A stretch of 5,411 bases of DNA from an uncultured Peptococcaceae bacterium (GTDB taxonomy: Bacteria; Bacillota; Peptococcia; Peptococcales; Peptococcaceae), in the NCBI GenBank assembly GCA_900553245.1, contig USCP01000135.1, positions 1-5,411 of the forward strand, written 5' to 3'. Made by a program: the position numbers and the translations under genes. Of the stretch, positions 1-5,314 are shown piece after piece. The first letter of the stretch is position 1. Every line of letters starts with the position of its first letter. The notes below the pieces were generated by a model. It saw only the letters and a program-made list of their open reading frames with translations, was not told where the DNA came from and made no database searches.

Positions 1-6
1 AAAGAC

Positions 7-43
7 GAAACCCTAATTTCGGCTCGGCCGAAATTAGGGTTTC
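7..43 (-). terminator. Long perfect hairpin, probable leftward terminator
   Basis: A perfect 17-bp inverted repeat (arms 7-23 and 27-43) encloses a 3-nt TCG loop. On the minus strand the hairpin is followed by GTCTTT before the window ends, so a T-rich tail may continue outside. It lies about 45 nt past the stop codon of the leftward SLH gene, where its terminator would be expected. On the plus strand it is followed by TATACAG, which is not a T-tract. The stem is seen directly; the terminator role and strand are inferred. Confidence 0.6.
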
Positions 44-54
44 TATACAGTCTG

Positions 55-85
55 AGCCATCCGCTATTTGCGGATGGCTTTTTTT
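55..85 (+). terminator. Rho-independent terminator, rightward
   Basis: A 10-bp perfect stem (AGCCATCCGC at 55-64 with GCGGATGGCT at 70-79) has a 5-nt TATTT loop and runs straight into a T-tract ending at 85. This is the textbook intrinsic terminator on the plus strand, so a rightward gene probably ends just left of the window. It sits 3 to 33 nt beyond the stop codon of the leftward SLH gene. On the minus strand no T-tract follows the stem, so it would act weakly at best for that gene. Confidence 0.85.
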
Positions 86-87
86 GT

Positions 88-1233
88 TTAGCCAAAGAAA
101 CCGTAGCCGGTTTCAACATTTTCAATACCATAATAATTAAGCGTTTGTGGCTTTACGGTGTCAAAACGACCCGGCCACCAAGATTGAAAATCGTTACTCA
201 CATTGGTAACCGGCGTGTTTGGCACATAGAATACGAAGTTTTTGCTTACGCCGTTATACTGGGCATTGTCTAAGCCGTATGGCCATGAAACTGCCTCGTA
301 ACCGATGCCATCGGCGACGTAATCACCAATGGAATCATTATGAAATTCTTCCAAGGTCATGGTATAGGAATAGGCATCACGTTGGGTGATATTGGCAAAA
401 CGACCGTGGAAGCTGTTATAGCTGCAAACTCCATTTGGATAGACATCCGTCACACCCAAATCGTAATCGTAATACTCGCCCTCAAAGCTGCCATCGGCAT
501 AGAGGGTCAATTCGGTGGCCCAGCCTCCGGCTCCGCTAGAAAATGCCAGTTTCTTTGGATAGGTGCCCGGTAAGGTGTCCTCAGAAGGGGCTTTATCTTG
601 ATTCTTTACATAACGTGCCAACACGCTGGCAACTTCCGCACGGGTGGCCTTTCCTTGTGGATTTAGATTGCCCTTTTGATCTCCGCCGATGATGTTTTCC
701 GCCACCGCCCAACGCATGGCATCCCATGCCCAGCTACTCACGAGGTAGCTGTCATTGAAGTGATAGAGATTGCCGCCAACATTCACATCCATGCCCATGT
801 ATTTGCTGTATTTATGAAGCATGGCCGCAAGCTGTTCGCGAGTAATCGAATCGTTTGGTCCAAATTTGTCGACACTATAGCCACTCACAATCCCCTTCGC
901 ACGTGCCCAGTATACCGCCTGGGAATAATAGGCCTTGCTGTTAACATCGCTATACGGATAGCCCCAAGACCCTTCAAGGGTCGGCGCACCTGCCATGCGA
1001 TGCAATACAGAAACAATCATCCCACGCGTGGTTGACATCTTTGGTAAAAAGGTGGTCGCCGTTGTGCCGGTCATCAGCCCTTGGCTTTGCACATAGTCTA
1101 CATCTTCGGCATACCACGCATCTTTTGGCACATCACTAAATCCTGCACCCAATGCGGTGAAAGGAAAAAGAGTGCCAAGCAAAAGCACACTCAAAACGGC
1201 ACTTAAAACCTTTTTCGATACTTTCGTCTTCAT
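88..1233 (-). CDS. Secreted SLH-domain surface protein with C-terminal domain of unknown function
   Basis: A 381-residue exported protein probably held non-covalently on the cell wall. Residues 1-30 are a Sec signal peptide: KTKVSKK basic start, a hydrophobic core around 9-27, and an ALGA cleavage site before GFSDV. Three SLH repeats follow at about 31-82, 93-145 and 159-210. Each has the F/YSDV- or FND-type start and a late TTRG, TREQ or TRAE motif; three SLH repeats is the usual number for binding secondary wall polymer. After a short linker, residues 221-381 form a separate domain rich in Gly, Tyr, Trp and Asp, with SSGAGGW, YADGSFEGEY, FVFYVPNTPV and WWPGR. I recall similar modules in clostridial secreted or lipoproteins but can name no family or function. 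The ATG at 1233 is chosen because AAGGAGGTG lies 8 nt upstream. An in-frame GTG at 1242 lies inside that site and is unlikely to be the start. A dedicated promoter precedes the gene. Confidence 0.9.
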   Translation of the reverse strand: MKTKVSKKVLSAVLSVLLLGTLFPFTALGAGFSDVPKDAWYAEDVDYVQSQGLMTGTTATTFLPKMSTTRGMIVSVLHRMAGAPTLEGSWGYPYSDVNSKAYYSQAVYWARAKGIVSGYSVDKFGPNDSITREQLAAMLHKYSKYMGMDVNVGGNLYHFNDSYLVSSWAWDAMRWAVAENIIGGDQKGNLNPQGKATRAEVASVLARYVKNQDKAPSEDTLPGTYPKKLAFSSGAGGWATELTLYADGSFEGEYYDYDLGVTDVYPNGVCSYNSFHGRFANITQRDAYSYTMTLEEFHNDSIGDYVADGIGYEAVSWPYGLDNAQYNGVSKNFVFYVPNTPVTNVSNDFQSWWPGRFDTVKPQTLNYYGIENVETGYGFFG

Positions 1234-1239
1234 GGAAAG

Positions 1240-1248
1240 CACCTCCTT
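1240..1248 (-). promoter_or_regulatory. Ribosome binding site that fixes the SLH gene start
   Basis: The minus strand reads AAGGAGGTG, a near-perfect Shine-Dalgarno sequence whose AGGAGG ends 8 nt before the ATG at 1233. The in-frame GTG at 1240-1242 overlaps this site, so it cannot be served by it. This supports a 381-residue rather than a 384-residue protein. Confidence 0.85.
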
Positions 1249-1271
1249 TTTCGAAATTCATTTGATACTTT

Positions 1272-1300
1272 ATTATACGACATTGTCAGACTATTCTCAA
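1272..1300 (-). promoter_or_regulatory. Sigma-A type promoter of the SLH gene
   Basis: On the minus strand a TTGAGA -35 box (1295-1300) is separated by 17 nt from a consensus TATAAT -10 box (1272-1277). Transcription would start near 1265 and give a leader of about 30 nt carrying the ribosome binding site. The promoter lies just beyond the terminator of the upstream hydrolase gene, so the SLH gene is probably transcribed on its own. Confidence 0.75.
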
Positions 1301-1318
1301 TACGATAAGGTGACGCAT

Positions 1319-1347
1319 AAAAAAAGACAGCCTCATTGGCTGTCTTT
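1319..1347 (-). terminator. Rho-independent terminator of the CDF-hydrolase operon
   Basis: A 10-bp perfect stem (AAAGACAGCC at 1323-1332 with GGCTGTCTTT at 1338-1347) has a 5-nt loop. On the minus strand it ends in a run of seven T (complement of A 1319-1325). It begins 11 nt after the hydrolase stop codon and ends the leftward operon before the SLH gene promoter. Confidence 0.9.
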
Positions 1348-1358
1348 GGATGAGACTT

Positions 1359-2039
1359 TCACTGTGCCGTCAATAGCCACCGAATGGCGCGCGCCGTCCG
1401 CACATCTGGCTCGGTAAAGTGATTGCCGGGATTGATTTCATAGGCCGTTTGAATGCCGGCGGCCTCAAGCATGTGTGCCGCCGCTTCAGTATGTGCCGCA
1501 AGAGGTGCCAACACAGGATTGCGACTCTTGCGCTCCTTGCTTCCTAAAGAAAAATAGAAATGAGTGAGAGGTGCCTTCGGAAGTGATGCTCGTAAAAAAT
1601 GCTCCAGCCCTTCTGCCCACAAAGAGCCGGACACCGACGCCCCCATGGAAAACGTTTCACTGACCACAGCACCGTAGAGGGCAAACAGCCCTGCCATCGA
1701 GTAGCCCACAAGAGCGCGCGCATCGACGCTTCCTTGCAAGCGCGCGTCTGCTTGTACCAACACCGTATCAGTGAGAGCGGCGAGGGTTTGAGCCCCCTCC
1801 CCACGAAAAGACACGCCCTGTTCAAAGGGCGACGGCAACTGCCACGGCGAATACACGTCGTTCCAATCATCGTGATTGACAACAAGTAAGTGAAACGGTG
1901 GCGTTTTGAGAGAGGTACATGCTGTTTTTAAGGACTGCCCGTCACCTTGCAAATACGGTACCACCACCAAGGGCAGCGACCCCTCCCCTTCATACAGATG
2001 ACACAGCCAGTCCTTCTCACGCCAATGTTGCCCTTCCAT
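1359..2039 (-). CDS. Alpha/beta hydrolase of the Fes/esterase-D type (putative esterase, PF00756-like)
   Basis: A 226-residue cytoplasmic serine hydrolase with no signal peptide or membrane segment. The nucleophile elbow is GYSMAG at 112-117, making Ser114 the likely nucleophile. The histidine motif NPGNHF at 203-208 gives His207. An N-terminal strand, LPLVVVPYL at 22-30, and a YSPWQLPSPF segment at 63-72 match small Bacillota esterase-family proteins as I remember them. Members of this family, including enterochelin esterase Fes, cleave ester bonds in siderophores or other acylated compounds. The substrate here cannot be read from sequence. At 226 residues it is short, close to a minimal catalytic core. 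The likely acid region reads SLGSKERKSRNP (164-175), where I would expect SLGDKE-like sequence, so Glu169 may supply the acid. It is the second gene of an operon, 10 nt after the CDF gene, and is followed by a strong terminator. Family confidence is good; substrate is unknown. Confidence 0.85.
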   Translation of the reverse strand: MEGQHWREKDWLCHLYEGEGSLPLVVVPYLQGDGQSLKTACTSLKTPPFHLLVVNHDDWNDVYSPWQLPSPFEQGVSFRGEGAQTLAALTDTVLVQADARLQGSVDARALVGYSMAGLFALYGAVVSETFSMGASVSGSLWAEGLEHFLRASLPKAPLTHFYFSLGSKERKSRNPVLAPLAAHTEAAAHMLEAAGIQTAYEINPGNHFTEPDVRTARAIRWLLTAQ

Positions 2040-2052
2040 GATGACCTCCTTA
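2040..2052 (-). promoter_or_regulatory. Ribosome binding site overlapping the CDF stop codon
   Basis: The minus strand reads TAAGGAGGTCATC immediately before the hydrolase ATG. The TAA stop codon of the CDF gene (2050-2052) is fused to AAGGAGGT. The AGGAGG core ends 5 nt before the start. Ribosomes finishing the CDF gene stop on the start signal of the hydrolase, which suggests coupled translation. Confidence 0.85.
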
Positions 2053-3168
2053 ATCGCTCAAATCCACATCGAGGTTCGTGGTCACGTCCCAATCCGGATA
2101 GCGACGCTTCACATCTTCGATGATGTGCTGATGGAGGGCATCGCGGTCTTCAACGCTAAAGGATATAATCACATCAAAGTGCATCACGCGGTCTTCCTCA
2201 TTGGCATAAAAGCCGTGCATTTGTAACACACCTTCATGGGCCATCACCAGCTTGCGTACTGCTTCACGCTTTAAAACAGCTTCTTCATCGGTGGTATTGT
2301 ACGCATAAATACCGACGGTTGTGAGGATCACACCATGGCGTTGCATGACCCGATCTTTGATGTGGTGGGTCATGACGTCAATTTCCGAAGCGGTCATGTT
2401 TTCGTCCACCTCAACGTGTACTGAACCAAAGTATTTTTCCGGACCGTAATCGTTCAAAAATAAGTCATAGGCTCCCATAACCCCCGGCTCTTCGGTAACG
2501 GTTTTCTTGATGGCCTTAGAGAGCGTGCTGTTCACACGTTCCCCTAGCACGGCATTGACCGCATCCATAATCAGTTCTACGCCGGCTTTAATAATAAACG
2601 CCGCAATCGCTACACCAATCCATGCTTCGATGCTCCAACCGGTGAGCACATAAATCACCGCCGCCACAAGCACCGAGCTTGAAATCACAGCATCATAGAG
2701 GGCATCCATGCCGGAGGCTTCGAGCGCACCGGAACGTACACGCTTCCCTTGATTGGACACATAAATGCCCAAAATGAGCTTCACAGCCACCGCTGCCACA
2801 AGCACAACAAGGGTCAGTGTGGAGTAGTTGACATCTACCGGATGAATAATCTTTTTTACCGATTCTACCAAGGCTGTCACGCCGGCATAAAGGATAATGA
2901 CTGCTACCACCATGGTGGTGATGTATTCCAGTCGTCCATGGCCAATCGGGTGATCCTTATCCGGTGCACGGTTCGCCAGACGTGTGCCAATAATGGTAAT
3001 CACGCTGGACAGCGCATCGGTGAGGTTATTGACCGCATCTAATATAATCGCAATAGAGTTTGCTGCCATGCCGACCAATGCTTTAAAAATAACCAACAGT
3101 ACATTGGCTAAAATGCCAATGAGACTGGTACGAACAATCACTTGTCCGCGATTTGCGCCTTCGCTCAT
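2050..3168 (-). CDS. Cation diffusion facilitator (CDF) efflux protein, probable Mn(II) type
   Basis: A 372-residue inner-membrane antiporter of the CDF family, which exports divalent metal in exchange for protons. Six membrane segments are visible at about 11-33, 37-60, 84-105, 117-137, 157-176 and 180-206. The KDHPIGHGRLEY loop at 71-82 is a family hallmark. The transport site reads N47-xxx-D51 in TM2 and D155-xxx-D159 in TM5. This N-D-D-D set lacks the histidine of zinc CDFs and resembles my recollection of streptococcal MntE, hence the manganese proposal. The cytoplasmic tail is long: a first ferredoxin-like dimerisation domain at about 212-290 and probably a second at about 298-370. That explains the length above the usual 300 or so residues and also fits MntE-like proteins. 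AGGGAGGT ends 7 nt before the ATG. It heads an operon with the hydrolase. Family is near certain; metal is inferred. Confidence 0.93.
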   Translation of the reverse strand: MSEGANRGQVIVRTSLIGILANVLLVIFKALVGMAANSIAIILDAVNNLTDALSSVITIIGTRLANRAPDKDHPIGHGRLEYITTMVVAVIILYAGVTALVESVKKIIHPVDVNYSTLTLVVLVAAVAVKLILGIYVSNQGKRVRSGALEASGMDALYDAVISSSVLVAAVIYVLTGWSIEAWIGVAIAAFIIKAGVELIMDAVNAVLGERVNSTLSKAIKKTVTEEPGVMGAYDLFLNDYGPEKYFGSVHVEVDENMTASEIDVMTHHIKDRVMQRHGVILTTVGIYAYNTTDEEAVLKREAVRKLVMAHEGVLQMHGFYANEEDRVMHFDVIISFSVEDRDALHQHIIEDVKRRYPDWDVTTNLDVDLSD

Positions 3169-3175
3169 GAATAAT

Positions 3176-3222
3176 ACCTCCCTTTCGTGGCTTTATTATA
3201 CCGCGGTCAGCGTGCAATGCAA
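3176..3222 (-). promoter_or_regulatory. Promoter and ribosome binding site of the CDF-hydrolase operon
   Basis: On the minus strand a TTGCAT -35 box (3217-3222) lies 16 nt from a consensus TATAAT -10 box (3195-3200). AGGGAGGT follows at 3176-3183. The start site would fall near 3188, leaving a leader of about 20 nt. That is too short for a yybP-ykoY manganese riboswitch, so any metal control would have to act at the promoter or through a protein. The -35 box is only a partial match. Confidence 0.65.
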
Positions 3223-3285
3223 GTCACACCGTTTCCATCGCAATAAATATATGAAAGAAACCGCTAAAATCGTCATCTTACAACC

Positions 3286-3314
3286 TCTACAGTTTTTATG
3301 AGATTTGCTATACT
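3286..3314 (+). promoter_or_regulatory. Extended -10 promoter of the EamA pair
   Basis: TCTACA (3286-3291, four of six bases matching the -35 consensus) lies 17 nt upstream of TATACT (3309-3314). TGC immediately precedes the -10 and makes an extended -10 element. Transcription would start near 3320-3322, about 30 nt before the first EamA start codon. This promoter is divergent from that of the CDF operon. Confidence 0.6.
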
Positions 3315-3329
3315 AGTGTCTATACACTA
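3314..3329. promoter_or_regulatory. Palindrome at the EamA transcription start, candidate operator
   Basis: TAGTGT (3314-3319) and ACACTA (3324-3329) form a perfect 6-bp inverted repeat around CTAT. It begins at the last base of the -10 box and spans the predicted start site, the classical place for a repressor site. No regulator gene is in the window, so the role is inferred. Confidence 0.4.
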
Positions 3330-3349
3330 AGGAAAGAAGGGGCCTTTTT

Positions 3350-4240
3350 ATGCTAACAGAACGCATTCGCCGCGTTGGCTTATCGCCGCAAGCGGCAACC
3401 ATTTTACTCATCTTCAACACCATGGCGTGGGGACTTTCCTATGTGGTCATCAAAATAGGGGCGCAGACCATTCCACCCTTTGAATTGATTGCCTTGCGCT
3501 TCACCATTGCCTCCCTCATCTGCGTGGCCATCTTTCACAAGAGCTTTGCCCACATCAATGCCCGCGCGCTCCTTTACGGCACGGTCTTAGGAATCACGAT
3601 GTTTATAGGCAGCACCACCATGGTCTATGGTGTGCAAACGACCGATGCCTCGACAGCGACCTTTATTGCCAGTACCAAGATTGTTTTTGTCCCATTGCTG
3701 TTGGCACTGTGGACACACCATTTGCCCGACAAGCGCATCATCCTTGGTACCATCGGCACCACCATCGGGATTGCCTTGCTCTCATTAGAAGATGGGCTCA
3801 CTCTATCTATCGGCGCTGTGCTCTGCATCGCCAGTGCCATTGCCTACGCCTTGCACATTCTCTTTACCGGTGCCATGGCGCGTAAGGAAGACGCCATCCT
3901 CATCGGCGTCTTGCAGCAGGTAGTGATGGCAATTTTGGGCATCATTTGCATGCTGCTCTTTAATACCCCGATCATTCCCAATGGCGTGGTACCATGGACC
4001 ACCGTTCTTGTCCTCGCTCTTGTCAACGGCGTCTTTGTTTTTGTCAGCCAGCCGGTGGCACAACGCTTCGCCAGTGCAGAATTTACCGCCCTTATCTTTG
4101 CCATGGAGCCGGTCTTTGGCGCAATCTTCTCCTTCCTTTTAATGGGAGATTGGTTTACCGTCCAGGATACCATTGGAGCAGCCCTCGTGCTTATTAGTGT
4201 GTTTCTTTCTTCTGTGCAAAAGAAACCACAGCGTTCATAG
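3350..4240 (+). CDS. EamA-family (drug/metabolite transporter) permease, first copy
   Basis: A 296-residue inner-membrane protein with about ten hydrophobic segments arranged as two EamA repeats (about 18-146 and 155-288), the normal size and architecture of DMT-superfamily metabolite exporters. Family-typical features are MAWGLSYVVIKIG at 25-37, PPFELIALRF at 42-51, TTDASTATFIAS at 97-108 and MEPVFGAIFSFLL at 252-264 with the conserved Glu-Pro pair E253-P254. Members export amino acids, purines or drugs or take up cofactors; the substrate here cannot be told. Translation starts at the ATG at 3350 behind AAGGGG (3337-3342), a weaker site than those of the neighbours. It is followed after 30 nt by a paralogue, and no terminator lies between, so the two are probably co-transcribed. 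It is divergent from the CDF operon. Family call is firm; substrate unknown. Confidence 0.92.
   Translation: MLTERIRRVGLSPQAATILLIFNTMAWGLSYVVIKIGAQTIPPFELIALRFTIASLICVAIFHKSFAHINARALLYGTVLGITMFIGSTTMVYGVQTTDASTATFIASTKIVFVPLLLALWTHHLPDKRIILGTIGTTIGIALLSLEDGLTLSIGAVLCIASAIAYALHILFTGAMARKEDAILIGVLQQVVMAILGIICMLLFNTPIIPNGVVPWTTVLVLALVNGVFVFVSQPVAQRFASAEFTALIFAMEPVFGAIFSFLLMGDWFTVQDTIGAALVLISVFLSSVQKKPQRS
3749..3775 (+). repeat. 27-bp exact direct repeat shared by the two EamA genes (copy 1)
   Basis: These 27 bases are identical to 4676-4702. They encode TIGTTIGIA in both proteins with no synonymous difference, although flanking homologous codons differ often at third positions. The distance between copies is 927 nt, the paralogue offset. 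Confidence 0.8.
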
Positions 4241-4255
4241 AAATTATTATAAAAA

Positions 4256-4261
4256 AAGGAG
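4256..4261 (+). promoter_or_regulatory. Ribosome binding site of the second EamA gene
   Basis: AAGGAG follows a run of A and ends 9 nt before the ATG at 4271, in the 30-nt gap between the EamA genes. It is closer to consensus than the site of the first copy, so the second protein may be translated at least as well. Confidence 0.7.
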
Positions 4262-4270
4262 TTCTCTATC

Positions 4271-5164
4271 ATGTCATTTCTAGCACAACGCGTGCATCGT
4301 GTTGGAATGTCACGCTCAATGGCCAATTTTCTCTTATTTCTTATTACGATGGCATGGGGTCTGTCCTATGTCCTCTTAAAAATTGGTGGTGCCACCATTC
4401 CGCCCTTTGAGGTTTTGGCACTGCGCTTTACCCTTGCCTCCATCGTCTGCATCGCCATCTTTCGCCGACGTTTGTCACGCCTTACCAAGCGTGCTCTGTA
4501 TTACGGCTTTTTATTAGGCACCGTGATGTATGCTTGCAGCACCGCCATTATCTATGGGATGAACACCACCGAAGCATCAACAGCAAGCTTTCTTACGAGC
4601 TCTGCAATTGTCATTGTGCCTGTGGCGCAAGCCATTCGCAAACGCCGCCTGCCGGAAACAAAAATTATTTTTGGCACCATCGGCACCACCATCGGGATTG
4701 CCCTTTTGTCCTTGAAGGGCTCTCTGGTGCTTTCTGCCGGTGCCACGCTTTGCATCATTAGCGCTTTTCTCTATGCTGCACATATCATCATGACCGACGG
4801 CATGACCCGCAAAGAAGATGCAATTTTACTGGGGATTGTACAAATGGTAGTGATGAGTGCCTGGGGATGGAGCACCACCTTACTCTTTACCACACCGGTC
4901 ATTCCGACCGAGCGCAACGAATGGTTCGCTATTTTGGCGCTCGCGTTCATCTGTGGTGCCTTTGCTTTCATCACTCAGCCCTTTGCTCAAAGCTATACCA
5001 CACCAGAAAACACGGCGCTCATTTTTTCCATGGAGCCGGTCTTTGGTGCCTTCTTCGGCTTTATTTTTCTACACGAATTGCTCTCTTTCCAAGCCACCTG
5101 CGGGGCCATCTTGGTGCTTGCCAGTGTACTTTTGACAACAGTGCATCGAGTGGAAAAAAAATGA
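4271..5164 (+). CDS. EamA-family (drug/metabolite transporter) permease, second copy
   Basis: A 297-residue paralogue of the preceding gene, about 50% identical by hand alignment along its whole length with almost no gaps. It has the same ten-segment, two-EamA-repeat layout (about 19-148 and 157-290). Shared blocks include MAWGLSYV at 27-34, TIPPFE at 42-47, GTIGTTIGIALLSL at 135-148, RKEDAIL at 180-186 and TALIFSMEPVFGA at 248-260 with E255-P256. It differs most at the N-terminus, in TM4-5 (118-130) and in the 196-222 region, and it carries LHELLS where the first copy has MGDWFT. These differences suggest diverged substrate or a paired role. The start is fixed by AAGGAG 9 nt upstream. The gene ends the cluster; no canonical terminator follows, only the hairpins at 5204-5261. 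Substrate is unknown. Confidence 0.92.
   Translation: MSFLAQRVHRVGMSRSMANFLLFLITMAWGLSYVLLKIGGATIPPFEVLALRFTLASIVCIAIFRRRLSRLTKRALYYGFLLGTVMYACSTAIIYGMNTTEASTASFLTSSAIVIVPVAQAIRKRRLPETKIIFGTIGTTIGIALLSLKGSLVLSAGATLCIISAFLYAAHIIMTDGMTRKEDAILLGIVQMVVMSAWGWSTTLLFTTPVIPTERNEWFAILALAFICGAFAFITQPFAQSYTTPENTALIFSMEPVFGAFFGFIFLHELLSFQATCGAILVLASVLLTTVHRVEKK
4676..4702 (+). repeat. 27-bp exact direct repeat shared by the two EamA genes (copy 2)
   Basis: Second copy of the 27-base identity with 3749-3775, in the equivalent membrane segment of the second EamA protein. It could reflect recombination between the paralogues or chance retention in a constrained, internally repetitive Thr-Ile-Gly stretch. 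Confidence 0.8.
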
Positions 5165-5203
5165 CAAACATCGCACCACTACATCCGACACCGTAGCGTT
5201 TCG

Positions 5204-5261
5204 TTGCTTCTCTGTCATTTCATTCCCATAAAATGACAAGAAAATGAAGCAATTTATGGGA
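5204..5261 (+). other. Overlapping, mutually exclusive hairpins downstream of the EamA pair
   Basis: One fold pairs TTGCTTC (5204-5210) with GAAGCAA (5246-5252) and, nested inside, TGTCATTT (5213-5220) with AAATGACA (5231-5238). The other pairs TCCCATAAA (5224-5232) with TTTATGGGA (5253-5261). The two share bases 5231-5232, and the second strand-crosses the first, so they cannot both fully form as simple hairpins. Neither is followed by a proper T-tract. They may act as a weak terminator or mRNA 3' end for the EamA transcript; the role is inferred. Confidence 0.45.
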
Positions 5262-5279
5262 TGTCGTTAAGAATTTCAT

Positions 5280-5299
5280 AATGCCTTGAAATGCCGTGA
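5280..5299. repeat. Tandem 10-bp repeat
   Basis: AATGCCTTGA (5280-5289) is followed directly by AATGCCGTGA (5290-5299), nine of ten bases identical. The 10-bp period is about one helical turn, so both copies would face the same side of the DNA. It overlaps the -35 box of a possible rightward promoter. Confidence 0.5.
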
Positions 5300-5314
5300 A
5301 TTTACTATTAAGAT
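5286..5314 (+). promoter_or_regulatory. Possible rightward promoter reading out of the window
   Basis: TTGAAA (5286-5291) is spaced 17 nt from TAAGAT (5309-5314), a moderate sigma-A match. It would start transcription near 5321 for a gene beyond 5411, since no gene is visible in the remaining 90 nt. Overall, 5165-5411 holds no coding region I can support. Confidence 0.35.

Noticed and set aside
676..1035. Plus-strand open frame of 119 codons opposite the SLH gene
   Set aside because: It is antisense to a well-supported gene, has no ribosome binding site, and its translation shows no domain or hydrophobic pattern.
1234..1242. Upstream GTG start that would add three residues to the SLH protein
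   Set aside because: The GTG lies within the AAGGAGGTG ribosome binding site that serves the ATG at 1233, and the signal peptide begins well at that ATG.
1157..1417. Plus-strand open frame crossing the SLH promoter and the operon terminator
   Set aside because: It runs through a clear promoter and a clear terminator of the opposite strand and has no ribosome binding site.
3213..3221. TGCA-A-TGCA inverted repeat at the CDF -35 box
   Set aside because: The arms are only 4 bp, and such short repeats are common by chance; not enough to call an operator.
3251..3301. 16-codon open frame (MKETAKIV...) in the divergent intergenic region
   Set aside because: It has no ribosome binding site and runs into the EamA promoter; it is too short to support on its own.
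3844..4326. Minus-strand open frame of 160 codons opposite the EamA genes
   Set aside because: It is antisense to two recognisable transporter genes and spans their junction; the translation is low in recognisable features.
4857..5196. Two overlapping plus-strand frames inside the second EamA gene
   Set aside because: They are out-of-frame shadows of a membrane protein gene with a complete family pattern.
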